A stretch of DNA of 64,000 bases from Allofranklinella schreckenbergeri (GTDB lineage: Bacteria; Pseudomonadota; Gammaproteobacteria; Burkholderiales; Burkholderiaceae_C), in NCBI RefSeq assembly GCF_003703475.1, contig NZ_RDQM01000004.1, positions 156,786 through 220,785 on the forward strand. The letters are read 5' to 3'. The notes beneath the pieces are model-generated. The model saw only the letters and a list, made by a program, of their open reading frames with translations, was not told the DNA's origin and ran no database searches. This document shows, piece after piece, positions 39,025 to 49,774 of the stretch; within the stretch, counting starts at the first letter, position 1; every line of letters starts with the position of its first letter. The position numbers and the translations under genes are program-made.

Positions 39025-40350
39025 CTACAAGATGTAACGCGACAAATCCTCATCGCGGCTTAGTTCGCCCAGCCTTTCATTCACATACGCGGCGTCAATC
39101 ACCACCGTCTGGCCGCTCATATGGGTGGCCTGGAAGCTCACCTCGTCGAGCAAACGCTCCATGACGGTAGCCAGGCGCCGTGCACCAATGTTCTCCGTGC
39201 GCTCGTTAACGTCGTAGGCAATCTGCGCCAAGCGCTCAATACCATCTTGCTGGAATTGCAGCGTGACGCCTTCGGTCGCCAGCAGCGCCTTGTATTGCTC
39301 AACAATGGACGCATGCGTGCTGGCCAAAATGGCGACGAAATCCGCCACGGATAGCGAAGCCAGCTCGACGCGAATGGGAAAGCGCCCCTGCAACTCCGGA
39401 ATCAAGTCACTGGGCTTGCTCAGGTGGAAAGCGCCAGAGGCAACGAACAGCATGTGATCCGTTTTCACCAAACCGTATTTGGTCTGCACCGTCGTGCCCT
39501 CAACCAGCGGCAGCAAATCACGTTGCACCCCCTGGCGAGAAACATCGCTGCCGGAAGTTTCGTTGCGCACAGCCACCTTGTCGATTTCATCAATAAACAC
39601 AATGCCGTTTTGCTCTGCGTTAAACAGGGCACGGCTGCGAATCTCCTCCTCGTTAACCAGGCTGGCCGCTTCCTCATCCACCAGCAAGCGGCGCGCTTCG
39701 CCAATGCGCACCTTGCGCTTTTTTTTCTGAGTCTGCTGCATCTGCTCCATCCAGTCGCGCAAGCTCTCGGCAACATCCTGCATGCCCGCAGGCCCCATAA
39801 TCTCCAACTGCTGTTTGGGCGCTGCCAGCTCCAGCTCAATTTCCTTGTCGTCCAATTGGCCTTCGCGCAGCTTTTTGCGAAATACCTGGCGCGTGGCGTT
39901 GTCCGCTGGCGCGGCATCACTGGAAGGCGAGCTGGGGATGGGCACCAGCACATCCAGAATGCGATCTTCCGCCGCATCCTCAGCTCGTGTGCGCAAGCGG
40001 CGCATTTCATTTTCACGCTCGAGCTTGACGGCCACCTCCACCAAATCCCGCACGATGGAGTCCACATCCTTGCCCACGTACCCCACCTCGGTGAACTTGG
40101 TTGCCTCCACCTTGATGAAGGGCGCATCGGCCAGGCGCGCCAAGCGGCGGGCAATCTCCGTCTTGCCCACGCCTGTGGGGCCAATCATGAGGATGTTTTT
40201 CGGCGTGATCTCGGCCCGCAAGCCTTCGGGCACTTGCTGGCGTCGCCAGCGGTTGCGCAGTGCGATGGCTACTGAACGCTTGGCCGCTTGCTGGCCTACC
40301 ACGTGACGATCAAGCTCGGAGACGATTTCCTGGGGCGTCATGGAAGACAT
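39025..40350 (-). CDS. hslU: ATP-dependent protease ATPase subunit HslU
   Basis: The AAA+ unfoldase that feeds substrates to HslV. The 441-residue product begins [14 protein letters not shown], has Walker [12 protein letters not shown], Walker [12 protein letters not shown], an I-domain rich in charged residues, and the C-terminal tail [10 protein letters not shown] that docks into HslV. An upstream extension of the frame to 40407 is not conserved-looking. It follows hslV by 119 bases. Confidence 0.97.
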   Translation of the reverse strand: MSSMTPQEIVSELDRHVVGQQAAKRSVAIALRNRWRRQQVPEGLRAEITPKNILMIGPTGVGKTEIARRLARLADAPFIKVEATKFTEVGYVGKDVDSIVRDLVEVAVKLERENEMRRLRTRAEDAAEDRILDVLVPIPSSPSSDAAPADNATRQVFRKKLREGQLDDKEIELELAAPKQQLEIMGPAGMQDVAESLRDWMEQMQQTQKKKRKVRIGEARRLLVDEEAASLVNEEEIRSRALFNAEQNGIVFIDEIDKVAVRNETSGSDVSRQGVQRDLLPLVEGTTVQTKYGLVKTDHMLFVASGAFHLSKPSDLIPELQGRFPIRVELASLSVADFVAILASTHASIVEQYKALLATEGVTLQFQQDGIERLAQIAYDVNERTENIGARRLATVMERLLDEVSFQATHMSGQTVVIDAAYVNERLGELSRDEDLSRYIL

Positions 40351-40469
40351 GGGGAGATGCAATGGATCAAAAGAAGAAGAAAAGACAGCGCCTGGCCCGC
40401 GCCGCACGCCATATCTGGCGCACGCACACAGCCTGACTCAGCCGCACGCTGCGCAAAAGGCGCCAAGAC

Positions 40470-41021
40470 TCAATCCAGCACTTCAACGGTGTGGTTGAGA
40501 TTGGTGTAGATGCACAGCTCGCCCGCGATTTTGAGCGACTGGCGCACGATGGCTTCCGCAGAGAGGTCGGAGTGTTCCAGCAACGCTTTGGCGGCCGAAT
40601 GGGCATAAGCGCCGCCGGAGCCGATGGCGACGATGCCTTGCTCCGGCTCCAGCACATCGCCGTTGCCGGTGATGATGAGCGAGACGTTTTTATCCGCCAC
40701 AGCCAGCATTGCCTCCAAACGACGCAACACGCGATCGGTGCGCCAATCCTTGGTCAGCTCAATCGCGGCGCGGGCCATGTGGCCCTGGTGTTTTTCCAGC
40801 TTGGCTTCAAAGCGCTCAAAAAGCGTAAAGGCATCGGCCGTGGCGCCTGCGAAGCCCGCCAGCACCTGGTTGTGGTAGAGCCTGCGGACTTTGCGCGCCG
40901 AACCTTTGACGACGATATTGCCCAGCGTGACCTGGCCGTCGCCGCCGATGGCCACTTGCATACGCCCTTGGGCATCGGGACGGCGGACGCTAAGGATGGT
41001 GGTTCCATGAAACTGTTGCAT
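40470..41021 (-). CDS. hslV: ATP-dependent protease subunit HslV
   Basis: The proteasome-like N-terminal-threonine peptidase of the HslUV complex. The 183-residue product begins [14 protein letters not shown]; processing before a threonine of the TT pair exposes the nucleophile. Conserved blocks [19 protein letters not shown] and [19 protein letters not shown] follow. The reading frame extends upstream to 41135 but the family N-terminus fixes the start at 41021. Confidence 0.97.
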   Translation of the reverse strand: MQQFHGTTILSVRRPDAQGRMQVAIGGDGQVTLGNIVVKGSARKVRRLYHNQVLAGFAGATADAFTLFERFEAKLEKHQGHMARAAIELTKDWRTDRVLRRLEAMLAVADKNVSLIITGNGDVLEPEQGIVAIGSGGAYAHSAAKALLEHSDLSAEAIVRQSLKIAGELCIYTNLNHTVEVLD

Positions 41022-41168
41022 GGGCACCGAAGTAAGGGCGCTTGCGCCATCTTCAAGCCATGCGCTTGAAAAAGGCAACAGGCAGGCACGCTGTTGAGGG
41101 CTGCGGCCAGCACGGGGCGTAAGGCGCTCGCCCAAGCAGAGCCTCCAACATCGACCCCCTCATTTATT

Positions 41169-41246
41169 ACAAATCAAAAAGAAAACAAATCACCCTATTT
41201 CGGCATGATGGTATTAAAATTGCTTTTATTAATGATTTAAAAATTA
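41169..41246 (-). repeat. Dispersed palindromic intergenic element, copy 6
   Basis: Left arm ACAAATCAAAAAGAAAA, right arm TTTTATTAATGATTTAAA, core TATTTCGGCATGATGGT in reverse orientation. It lies between the STAS gene's terminator and hslV, two minus-strand units. Confidence 0.85.
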
Positions 41247-41247
41247 A

Positions 41248-41289
41248 AACCCCGCTGGGCAGACGGTCGCCCGTCTGCCCAGCGGGGTT
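41248..41289 (-). terminator. Long perfect hairpin after the STAS-domain gene
   Basis: A 19-bp perfect stem (AACCCCGCTGGGCAGACGG and its complement) with a three-base loop lies 17 bases after the stop at 41307 and directly beside repeat copy 6. The stem is rich in GC and is followed on the minus strand by TTTTAATTTTT from the repeat. Confidence 0.85.
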
Positions 41290-41306
41290 GCGCCCCAAAG
41301 GCGATC

Positions 41307-43031
41307 TCAATTCTTGCGCGGCACCACGCGGGCATGCTCCTGGATACCCAACACCGAAAAGAAAATGGCGACCAGCCGATGCAGATTGCTGAACACCACC
41401 GCGCGCCCTTCACTTTGCTGCTGCGCCGCCCAGTTCAGCACCGAGCCTGCGGCGGTGAAATCCATCGCCACCAGCTTGCTGCAATCGATATCCACCGGCG
41501 CGCGCTCAGGCAAATCCGCCACCGCTTGTTCGAGCTGGCTCGTGGCGTCGTCCTCGATACGGCCTTGCAGCGTGCCTTTTTGCATCACGGGCTTGTCCGC
41601 CTCGCCCTCACCCGCCTCCTCTGGCGTTTGCTCAGGGTTGTCGCCAGCCCCGTAGCGCGCGGTCGGCGGCGCCCACGCCGGTGGGGATTCCTCGTACGTA
41701 ATGGTGTAGTCCAAAGCGGCCAGCTCGAACGTTTCCGCATCGCCCATCAGCCGCAGCAGCGCCAGCCGCAGCAGCCACCAGTTGCGATCAACCGAGGAGC
41801 CACCTTCGCTCGTATGCGCCTCGATGATGCGCATCAAATTCTCCGCCCCGGAAAACTGCACCACGCCTTCCTGCGCGCTCAAATCCTGCACGAACTGGAT
41901 CAAAGCCTGCAGCGCTTCGGGCTGGATGCTTTTCAGCCGCGTCCAGTTCAAGGTGTAAGGCGCGCGCGCTCTCTGCCGCAACGCCGATGCCGTCGCCACG
42001 GTTTGCACGGAAACTTCCGGCGAACTCATCCAGGAGAAAGGGCGACGATTGTCCCCACTGACCTGCGACTCGCTGCCAAGCTGCTCAGGCATGGAAAACC
42101 ACACCGGCGCCGAGCGATCGAAACGCTTGGCGAAATCGATGGCCACCGCGTGAAAGCGGTCCTGGGCGCCAATAGCGCGATAAAGGTCGAACAACGTCAT
42201 CCAGATATCGACCTGCTGCTCCAACGGTGCGCCCGCATGCTTGCGGATCACGTCAATCAGCACTTTCTCAGCCTCCGCCACGCGGTTGCTGGCAAACAGG
42301 ATGGACGCTTCTTCCAAATCGGCCTGATGCACAAATAACTCCTCAAATCCGTAAAACGCCAACACGGCATCTATATCGCGCAGCTTGGCAACCCAGTCGG
42401 CCAATGGCGCTTGCAATGCTTGCTCCCCCTGCTCCATCGCCCGGCGCGCGGCGCGCACCTGGGCAGCAACCTCATCGGCAAAAAACAAGCTTGAGCCTGT
42501 CAGGAAAAAGCCCGAAACCGCTTCGTCCTCTACTGCCGCTGGCGGCGCAGGCGCCATCCGACTTTGCATGTCGGCCTGTTTGCTGCTGCGCCCTTGCTGC
42601 CCGCCTTGCCACCATTGCCGCGAGAGCTGCTCTTCAATCTCGTTGATTTTCTGCAGCGTGCCCTCCCGCGTGGCCTGCGGTGCCAAGGCTGGCTTGTAGT
42701 CACCCAGTTGCGATCCAGGCCGGTTGCTGGTGAGCACGGCCAGGACGCTGGGCGTCATATGGGCCTGGCGCTGCTTTTTGCGTCCGTTGATGATTTTGCG
42801 CAGGTGCGCAAACTCTGCTCGGCGGATAAAGTCATTGCGGCGTTTGCGCTCTATGCGCTCGCGCAATTGCTGGGCGTTGATTTCTTCCTCCGCATTCACC
42901 TCCGGCTGATCCAAGTCCTTCCAATCCTTGGTCGGATTGCTGACGAACTTCACCACCTTCGACAGCAGCCCGCCCACCGATGGAGGTGGCGGGCTGGTAG
43001 GGGGGGGACTCTGCGGGGGTGGGGGAGGCAT
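41307..43031 (-). CDS. STAS-like domain protein with proline-rich N-terminus
   Basis: A 574-residue cytoplasmic protein. The N-terminus is a Pro-rich stretch (MPPPPPQSPPP onward) followed by LLSKVVKFVSNPTKDW and a charged helical region. A helical middle with TPR/FimV-like character (ASILFASNRVAEAEKVLIDVIRK) leads to two sulfate-transporter/anti-sigma-antagonist (STAS) like modules near residues 360-440 and 485-570 (VDIDCSKLVAMDFTAAGSVLNW). Related genes sit beside dksA and hslV in Burkholderiales; their role is not known to me. A run of eight C (minus strand; G on plus, 43000-43007) lies near codon 10 and could slip. Confidence 0.7.
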   Translation of the reverse strand: MPPPPPQSPPPTSPPPPSVGGLLSKVVKFVSNPTKDWKDLDQPEVNAEEEINAQQLRERIERKRRNDFIRRAEFAHLRKIINGRKKQRQAHMTPSVLAVLTSNRPGSQLGDYKPALAPQATREGTLQKINEIEEQLSRQWWQGGQQGRSSKQADMQSRMAPAPPAAVEDEAVSGFFLTGSSLFFADEVAAQVRAARRAMEQGEQALQAPLADWVAKLRDIDAVLAFYGFEELFVHQADLEEASILFASNRVAEAEKVLIDVIRKHAGAPLEQQVDIWMTLFDLYRAIGAQDRFHAVAIDFAKRFDRSAPVWFSMPEQLGSESQVSGDNRRPFSWMSSPEVSVQTVATASALRQRARAPYTLNWTRLKSIQPEALQALIQFVQDLSAQEGVVQFSGAENLMRIIEAHTSEGGSSVDRNWWLLRLALLRLMGDAETFELAALDYTITYEESPPAWAPPTARYGAGDNPEQTPEEAGEGEADKPVMQKGTLQGRIEDDATSQLEQAVADLPERAPVDIDCSKLVAMDFTAAGSVLNWAAQQQSEGRAVVFSNLHRLVAIFFSVLGIQEHARVVPRKN

Positions 43032-43060
43032 AGCTCAAGCTGGGCCTTATGAATGCCCGT

Positions 43061-43555
43061 TTACGCGCCAAACATCTTCTGCCGAATCTCACGGCGCTGC
43101 TGCGCTTCCAGCGAAAGCGTAGCGGTCGGTCTGGCCAGCAGGCGCGGCAAACCAATCGGCTCGCCTGTCTCTTCGCAATAGCCGTAGTCGCCCGCATCGA
43201 TGCTGGCGATAGATTGCTCAATTTTCTTGAGCAGCTTGCGCTCACGGTCGCGCGTGCGCAGCTCCAGCGCATGCTCTTCCTCGATCGTGGCGCGATCGGC
43301 CGGGTCAGGCACCACGGAGACTTCCTCGCGCAAATACTCCGTCGTCGCGCCTGCCTTGCGCAACATATCCTCCTTCAGCGCGACCAAGCGATGGCGAAAG
43401 AACGCCATTTGCACGTCGTTCATGTAGTCGTCCTCAGGCATGGCCAGCACATCCTGGTCCGTCAAGCTGGTCACGTCCAGGGGTTTGCTCTTGCTTGTCG
43501 CCTTGCTGGCTTTAGCCGCCGTCTTGGTCGGCGCGGCCGCACTTTTGGTTGCCAT
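43061..43555 (-). CDS. dksA: RNA polymerase-binding factor DksA (single-cysteine type)
   Basis: DksA acts with ppGpp in the secondary channel of RNA polymerase to drive the stringent response. The 164-residue product has an Ala/Lys/Thr-rich N-terminal tail, the coiled coil ending in DPADRATIEEEHALELRTRDRE (with the tip DPADRA), and the C-terminal DYGYCEETGEPIGLPRLLARPTA. Only one of the four zinc-finger cysteines of E. coli DksA remains, so it probably folds without zinc, as is common in alpha- and betaproteobacteria. ATG at 43555 replaces an upstream TTG. Confidence 0.95.
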   Translation of the reverse strand: MATKSAAAPTKTAAKASKATSKSKPLDVTSLTDQDVLAMPEDDYMNDVQMAFFRHRLVALKEDMLRKAGATTEYLREEVSVVPDPADRATIEEEHALELRTRDRERKLLKKIEQSIASIDAGDYGYCEETGEPIGLPRLLARPTATLSLEAQQRREIRQKMFGA

Positions 43556-43715
43556 GTCTCTCAATTGCCTCTTTAGGTTGGTCGTTCATTAAAGCTTCGT
43601 GCATCGCCAGCGGCCACCGCATGCCAGCGGCCGCCCTCCAGGCGCGGGGGCGGATTGTAGCCACATTCGTTTGGCCAGCTTATACGTGCGAAAACAGTTG
43701 GAAAGCGGTTGATTT

Positions 43716-44789
43716 TCAAGACGTCAGCGACTGCTCCAGCCCCTGAATCAAGATATCCCGGGGCAAATCGATGCCGATGAAAACCATTTTGCTCTCTCGA
43801 ACCTCGCCCTCACCCCAGACAGGCCCCAAGTCGCTGCCCATGAGCTGATGCACGCCCTGGAAAATCACCTTGCGCTGTACCCCTTTCATATGCAGCACCC
43901 CTTTGTAGCGCAGCATGCGCGGGCCGTACACGTTGACGATGGCACCCAGGAAATCCTCCAGCAACGCCGGATCAAAAGGGCGCACCGCCCGAAAGACAAA
44001 GCTTTTCACATCGTCATCATGATGATGGTGGTGGGGGTGGCTGCAATGCTCACCATGCGCGTGGTCGTGCCCGCAATGCCCGTGGTCGTGCTCGTGTTCG
44101 TGGTCGTGGTCGTGGTGATGGCCGTGCTCAGGCCCGCTCAACAAATCCGGATCGATATCGAGCTTGGCATTGAGATTAAACCCTTTCAAATCCAGCACCC
44201 GGTGCAGCGGCACCTGGCCAAAATGCGCCTCCTCCATTGCCGCGCGCGGGTTGATGTGCTTGAGGCGGTGGATCAGCGCTGCCTTCTCCTGCGGTGAGAT
44301 CAAATCGGTCTTGCTCAGGAAAATCTGATCGGCAAAGCCAACTTGGCGGCGCGCCTCCTGGCGGTCGTTCAACTGCTGCTGGGCGTGCTTGACATCGACC
44401 AAGGTAATCACGCTATCGACCATGAAGTTCTCCGCCATCTCATCGTCCATGAAGAAAGTCTGGATCACTGGGCCGGGGTCGGCCAGACCTGTGGTTTCGA
44501 TGATGACGCGATCAAACGCCAATTGCCCGCTGCGGCGCTTGTCCAGCAGCTCTTGCAGCGTGCTGCGCAAATCCTCGCGAATGGTGCAGCAAATGCAGCC
44601 ATTGCTCATTTGCACGATTTGCTCTTGCCCCTCGCGCACCAGGATTTCGTTATCGATGTTTTCTTCGCCAAACTCGTTCTCAATGACAGCAATGCGCTGG
44701 CCATGCGACTCTTGCAGCACACGGTTCAGCAAGGTGGTTTTGCCGGCGCCCAAAAAGCCGGTCAGAATGGTCACAGGAATCAGCGCCAT
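43716..44789 (-). CDS. COG0523 (CobW-like) GTP-dependent metallochaperone
   Basis: A 357-residue G3E GTPase. The Walker A is TGFLGAGKTTLLN (residues 10-22), the metal motif is GCICC (CxCC), and the C-terminal CobW domain is complete (FDPALLEDFLGAIVNVYGPRML). Between them is a loop with over 20 histidines (HGHHHDHDHEHEHDHGH onward) plus two cysteines, typical of zinc- or nickel-storing subtypes such as YjiA or ZigA. A zinc role is the best guess; no Zur box could be confirmed. A terminator-like hairpin lies in its 5' leader. Confidence 0.88.
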   Translation of the reverse strand: MALIPVTILTGFLGAGKTTLLNRVLQESHGQRIAVIENEFGEENIDNEILVREGQEQIVQMSNGCICCTIREDLRSTLQELLDKRRSGQLAFDRVIIETTGLADPGPVIQTFFMDDEMAENFMVDSVITLVDVKHAQQQLNDRQEARRQVGFADQIFLSKTDLISPQEKAALIHRLKHINPRAAMEEAHFGQVPLHRVLDLKGFNLNAKLDIDPDLLSGPEHGHHHDHDHEHEHDHGHCGHDHAHGEHCSHPHHHHHDDDVKSFVFRAVRPFDPALLEDFLGAIVNVYGPRMLRYKGVLHMKGVQRKVIFQGVHQLMGSDLGPVWGEGEVRESKMVFIGIDLPRDILIQGLEQSLTS

Positions 44790-44813
44790 GCGGGTAGGTC
44801 CTCTCTCGATACA

Positions 44814-44839
44814 AACAAAAAACGGCCTGCGTCAGGCCA
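44814..44839 (-). promoter_or_regulatory. Terminator-like hairpin in the leader of the COG0523 gene
   Basis: On the minus strand GGCCTG-ACG-CAGGCC is followed by GTTTTTTGTTTG, then about 25 bases to the start codon with GAGAGGA as ribosome site. No minus-strand gene lies upstream (gmd is on plus), so this terminator would act on the gene's own leader or on a short upstream RNA. Confidence 0.55.
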
Positions 44840-44940
44840 AAGATCAGTGTAGTGCGGCTGTCAAGAGCATGCGCGGGGGCGCACCAAGGACGCACACGAA
44901 CGAGCCGCAACGCACACGGCGTGCAGGGAAAAGCGTATGA

Positions 44941-46023
<1,083 letters not shown>

Positions 46024-46040
46024 ACCGCACAGAGGGCCGT

Positions 46041-46982
46041 ATGGAGAGCGCTGCGAGCCAACCCCGCGTGCTGGTCACTGGCGCCAGCGGTTTTACCGGC
46101 CGGTACGTGGTGCAGGAGCTGCTGGCGCACGGCTGGCAGGTTTCGGCTTTGCTGCAAAGCGCGGCCACGCCGCAAGAAAGCCTGCCCGCAGGCGTCACGC
46201 CCCTGTACGCCCATTTGCTTGATGCGCCTGCCGTGGCCGCCGCCGTGCGCGCGGCGCAGCCGCAAGCCGTCATCCACCTGGCGGCCGTGGCCTTCGTGGC
46301 GCACGGCCAGGCGCAGGACTTTTACCAAGTCAACCTCATCGGCACGCGCAACCTGCTGGCAGCGCTGGCCGAGCTGAGGCAGCAACCTGCGCGCGTGCTG
46401 CTGGCCAGCAGCGCCAATGTTTACGGCAACGCCGCTGCTGGCCGCCTGGGCGAAGATACCCCCATGCGCCCGGCCAACGACTACGCCGTCAGCAAAGCCG
46501 CCATGGAGATGATGGCCCAGCTTTGGGCGCCCGCCCTGCCCCTGCTCATCGTGCGCCCCTTCAACTACACCGGCGTGGGGCAAGGCGAGCAATACCTGGT
46601 GCCCAAGATCGTGGCCCACTTCCGCCGCCGTGCGGCGCAAATCGAGCTGGGCAATTTGCACGTCTGGCGTGATTTTTCCGACGTGCGCTACGTCGCCGCC
46701 GTCTATCGCCGCCTGCTGCAAGCGCCCATGCCCGCCAGCGGCAGCATTCTCAACATCGGCTCGGGGCAATTGCACAGCCTGGGCGAAATCATCGAGATGG
46801 CGCAAAACCTCACCGGCCATACCCTGCAAGTGCGCGTCAACCCCGCCTTTGTGCGCGCCAATGAGGTGCGCGAACTCTGCGCCGACACCACCGCGCTGCA
46901 AGCAGCGCTGGGACAACCGCCCCTGCCCCCCATCGCCTTGCGCGACACCCTAGCCTGGATGCTGCAAGAAACACCCCCGTAA
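46041..46982 (+). CDS. rmd: GDP-6-deoxy-D-mannose reductase
   Basis: A 313-residue extended short-chain reductase that reduces the 4-keto group of the Gmd product to give GDP-D-rhamnose. The nucleotide loop VTGASGFTGRYVVQ is at the N-terminus, the catalytic Tyr/Lys lie in NDYAVSKAAMEMM, and VRPFNYTGVGQGEQYLVPKI follows as in Rmd. GDP-L-fucose synthase is the alternative, but sequence features and gene context favour Rmd. Its stop codon lies at the boundary with repeat copy 7. Confidence 0.85.
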   Translation: MESAASQPRVLVTGASGFTGRYVVQELLAHGWQVSALLQSAATPQESLPAGVTPLYAHLLDAPAVAAAVRAAQPQAVIHLAAVAFVAHGQAQDFYQVNLIGTRNLLAALAELRQQPARVLLASSANVYGNAAAGRLGEDTPMRPANDYAVSKAAMEMMAQLWAPALPLLIVRPFNYTGVGQGEQYLVPKIVAHFRRRAAQIELGNLHVWRDFSDVRYVAAVYRRLLQAPMPASGSILNIGSGQLHSLGEIIEMAQNLTGHTLQVRVNPAFVRANEVRELCADTTALQAALGQPPLPPIALRDTLAWMLQETPP

Positions 46983-47063
46983 ATTGCAATTCAAAGTAAA
47001 ATCAACTCAATTACCAAGTTGCCAAAACAAGGTATTTTTATTTCCTTTTGGTTTAGAAAAATA
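46983..47063 (+). repeat. Dispersed palindromic intergenic element, copy 7
   Basis: Left arm CAATTCAAAGTAAAAT, right arm ATTTCCTTTTGGTTTAG, core AGTTGCCAAAACAAGG (forward). It starts at the rmd stop codon; sspA lies in the same direction downstream. Confidence 0.85.
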
Positions 47064-47115
47064 AAGACTTTCGGCTACCAGCGCCCACTCGCCCAGTGTG
47101 GCGCCGCACCTTGGC

Positions 47116-47145
47116 TTGAAATCGCCAAGGTGAATTTTGTATGAT
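47116..47145 (+). promoter_or_regulatory. Probable sigma-70 promoter of sspA
   Basis: TTGAAA at 47116-47121 and TATGAT at 47140-47145 are separated by 18 bp; transcription would begin near 47152, about 55 bases before the sspA start. Confidence 0.7.
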
Positions 47146-47207
47146 CGCCCGCTGCCCGCCCCATGCGCCGCGCGGGCCGCTTTCATTTTTTGAGGAACCC
47201 CTTTGCC

Positions 47208-47807
47208 ATGATGGTTTTGTACTCCGGCACCACCTGCCCGTTCTCCCACCGCTGCCGTTTCGTCCTGTTTGAAAAGGGGATGGATTTTGAAATCCGCGAT
47301 GTGGATCTGTTCAACAAACCCGACGACATCAACGTGATGAACCCCTACGGCCAGGTGCCCATCCTGGTCGAGCGCGACCTCATCCTCTACGAATCCAACA
47401 TCATCAACGAGTACATCGACGAGCGCTTCCCCCACCCGCAACTCATGCCCGGCGACCCGGTGGATCGCGCCCGCGTGCGGCTGTTCTTGCTCAACTTCGA
47501 GAAAGAGCTGTTCGTGCACGTCTCCACGCTGGAGTCTGGCGACGCCAAGGCCAAGGAGAAAGCCCGCCAGCACATCCGCGACCGCCTCACGCAACTGGCG
47601 CCCAACTTCCTGAAAAACAAATACATGCTGGGCGAGAACTTCTCCATGCTCGACGTTGCCATCGCCCCCCTGCTCTGGCGCCTGGAGCACTACGGCATCG
47701 AACTCAGCCGCAACGCCGCCCCGCTGCTGAAATACGCCGAGCGCATGTTCTCGCGCCCCGCCTACATCGAAGCGCTCACCCCTTCCGAAAAAGTGATGCG
47801 CCGCTAA
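47208..47807 (+). CDS. sspA: Stringent starvation protein A
   Basis: A 199-residue glutathione-S-transferase-fold protein that binds RNA polymerase and alters promoter use in starvation and stress. The N-terminal MMVLYSGTTCPFSHRCRFVL and the following MNPYGQVPILVERDLILYES are the SspA thioredoxin-like domain; the C-terminal helical domain ends at EKVMRR. The start at 47208 (first of two Mets) follows GAGGAACCCC and matches homologues; the frame's upstream extension is rejected. Confidence 0.96.
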   Translation: MMVLYSGTTCPFSHRCRFVLFEKGMDFEIRDVDLFNKPDDINVMNPYGQVPILVERDLILYESNIINEYIDERFPHPQLMPGDPVDRARVRLFLLNFEKELFVHVSTLESGDAKAKEKARQHIRDRLTQLAPNFLKNKYMLGENFSMLDVAIAPLLWRLEHYGIELSRNAAPLLKYAERMFSRPAYIEALTPSEKVMRR

Positions 47808-47817
47808 ACGGCACAGC

Positions 47818-47840
47818 AAAGGCGGCAATGCCGCCTTTTG
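47818..47840 (+). terminator. Hairpin between sspA and sspB
   Basis: Stem AAAGGCGGC / GCCGCCTTT with an AAT loop; only a short T stretch follows, so read-through into sspB is likely. Confidence 0.75.
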
Positions 47841-47889
47841 CATTTTCTCTGCCCTTCTCCCTTCCCCAACACCTTGCCGCAGGCCCACC

Positions 47890-48366
47890 ATGCACGCCGA
47901 CGACGACGCACTGCCCTCCACCCAACCCTATTTGCTGCGCGCTCTGCACGAATGGTGCACCGATAACGGCTTTACCCCCTATCTGGCCGTTCAAGTCGAT
48001 GGCTCGGTGCAAGTGCCGCCCGAATTCGTGCGCGACGGGCAAATCGTGCTCAACCTCAGCTACGACGCCACCGACAAGCTGCAAATGGGCAACGAATACA
48101 TCGAATTCCAGGCCCGCTTTGGCGGCGTGGCGCGCCAAATCATCGTCCCCGTGCACCGCGTGCTGGCCATTTACGCGCGCGAGAACAACCAGGGCATGGC
48201 CTTTACCGTCTCGGACAGCTACCTCGCGCCAGCCCCTGCCGAAAGCGCCCCGCCCAAGCCCACATTGGCTCCTTCGGCCACACCCGTGACAGAAGGCGAC
48301 GAGCCGCCCGACGGCAACGGCCCTGCGCCCGCAAGCAAACGCCCCGCTTTGCGCTTGGTGAAATAA
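47890..48366 (+). CDS. sspB: ClpXP adaptor SspB
   Basis: A 158-residue adaptor that binds the SsrA tag on proteins from rescued ribosomes and delivers them to ClpXP. The folded domain contains WCTDNGFTPYLAVQVDGSVQVP and GGVARQIIVPVHRVLAIYARENNQGM. A flexible Pro/Ala-rich linker of about 40 residues follows and ends in the ClpX-binding tail RPALRLVK. It lies directly after sspA as is usual. Confidence 0.95.
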   Translation: MHADDDALPSTQPYLLRALHEWCTDNGFTPYLAVQVDGSVQVPPEFVRDGQIVLNLSYDATDKLQMGNEYIEFQARFGGVARQIIVPVHRVLAIYARENNQGMAFTVSDSYLAPAPAESAPPKPTLAPSATPVTEGDEPPDGNGPAPASKRPALRLVK

Positions 48367-48368
48367 GC

Positions 48369-48980
48369 ATGCCCACCGCCTCGCCACTGCCGCACACCAT
48401 CGGCCTTGCCCTTGCTGGGCTCGCCTGGGTGCTGGCGGCCGCGCCAGCCGCCGCGCAAACGCAGCCTGCGCTGGAGCAAGCGGACATCATCGAGCTGCTG
48501 GAGATGCCCCAGATCGACACGCCCCTGATGCAACTGCCCATTGAGCAAGGCACACGCGCCCTCACAGGCCGCACCAGCGCGGCGGGCAAACGCCAGCAGC
48601 AACCCGATCCCGCGCTGGCCAGCCTCAACGCCACGCGCACGCTGTGTGATGCTGCTCTGGAAGCCATGGCTGCATCGCGCGTGGAGCACGCCTTTGCAGC
48701 GTTGGCCCCCCACTGGCCCCTGCCGCCACAAGAAATTACCCGCCTGGCCAAGGAAACCGCCGCTCAGTTCAAGCAATTGAACAAAACCTACGGCGCCACG
48801 CTGGGCTACGAATGGGTGCACACGCACAGCGCAGGCGCCAGCCTGGTGCAGCACGCCTATCTCCTCAAGCTCGAACGCCATGCGCTGCGTGTGAGCTGCA
48901 TTTTTTACAAGCCCCGCGAACAGTGGCAGATCCACACCGTGTTCTGGGACGATCAACTGCAAACCTTGCTGGAGCACTGA
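48369..48980 (+). CDS. Unknown secreted protein upstream of surE
   Basis: A 203-residue protein with an N-terminal signal peptide (cleavage near AAAQTQPA, residue 30). The mature part is helical with a C-terminal alpha/beta segment ([25 protein letters not shown]) resembling small DUF3887/DUF4019-type domains, but I cannot assign it. It starts two bases after the sspB stop, and its stop (TGA) overlaps the surE ATG by one base, so it is coupled to both. Confidence 0.6.
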   Translation: MPTASPLPHTIGLALAGLAWVLAAAPAAAQTQPALEQADIIELLEMPQIDTPLMQLPIEQGTRALTGRTSAAGKRQQQPDPALASLNATRTLCDAALEAMAASRVEHAFAALAPHWPLPPQEITRLAKETAAQFKQLNKTYGATLGYEWVHTHSAGASLVQHAYLLKLERHALRVSCIFYKPREQWQIHTVFWDDQLQTLLEH

Positions 48981-49774
48981 TGCTGAAAATTTTGGTGAGC
49001 AACGACGACGGCTACCTCGCCCCTGGCATCGTGGCCCTGGCCGAAGCCCTTGCGGCCCTACCCGATACGCAAGTGCAAGTCATCGCGCCTGAGTACAACA
49101 ACAGCGCCAAATCCAACGCGCTAACGCTGCATGCGCCGCTGTACGTTTTTGAATCCCACAACGGCTTTCGCTACATCAACGGCACGCCTGCGGACTGCGT
49201 CCACGTGGCACTCACGGGCCTGTTGGACGAGCGCCCGGATCTGGTCGTCTCCGGCATCAACAACGGCGCAAACATGGGCGATGACACCATTTACTCCGGC
49301 ACCGTTGGCGCTGCCATGGAAGGCTATTTGATGGGTGTGCCCGCCATCGCCTTCTCCTTGGTGGAAAAAGACTGGGCGCACCTGGACGCCGCCGCCATCA
49401 CCGCCGCGCGCCTGGTCGCCCTGCTGCGCGCGCGCGGCCAAATCGGCGCGCGCCCCTGGCTGCTCAACGTCAACATCCCCAACCTTCCCCTGGCCAGCCT
49501 GCAAACTGCGCGCTGGTGCCGCCTGGGGCGTCGCCACGCCGCGAAAAACGTCATCCGACAGCAAAACCCGCAAGGGCGCACCATGTACTGGATCGGCCCC
49601 TCGGGCAAGGCCGCCGACGCCCGCGAAGGCACGGACTTTCACACTGTCGCCCAAGGGCATGTGGCCGTCACGCCGCTGCAAATCGACCTGACCGACCACA
49701 ACGGCCTGCCCGACTGGCGCCAAGCCATGCCCTTGGCCGAGCTGGACCTCAACCACCTGGGCGAATCGGCATGA
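48980..49774 (+). CDS. surE: 5'/3'-nucleotidase SurE
   Basis: A metal-dependent nucleoside monophosphate phosphatase of stationary-phase survival. The 264-residue product starts [12 protein letters not shown], where the Asp pair (residues 9-10) binds metal; [34 protein letters not shown] complete the site. The upstream extension to 48812 would overlap the previous gene and is rejected. It overlaps pcm by four bases (ATGA). Confidence 0.97.
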   Translation: MLKILVSNDDGYLAPGIVALAEALAALPDTQVQVIAPEYNNSAKSNALTLHAPLYVFESHNGFRYINGTPADCVHVALTGLLDERPDLVVSGINNGANMGDDTIYSGTVGAAMEGYLMGVPAIAFSLVEKDWAHLDAAAITAARLVALLRARGQIGARPWLLNVNIPNLPLASLQTARWCRLGRRHAAKNVIRQQNPQGRTMYWIGPSGKAADAREGTDFHTVAQGHVAVTPLQIDLTDHNGLPDWRQAMPLAELDLNHLGESA

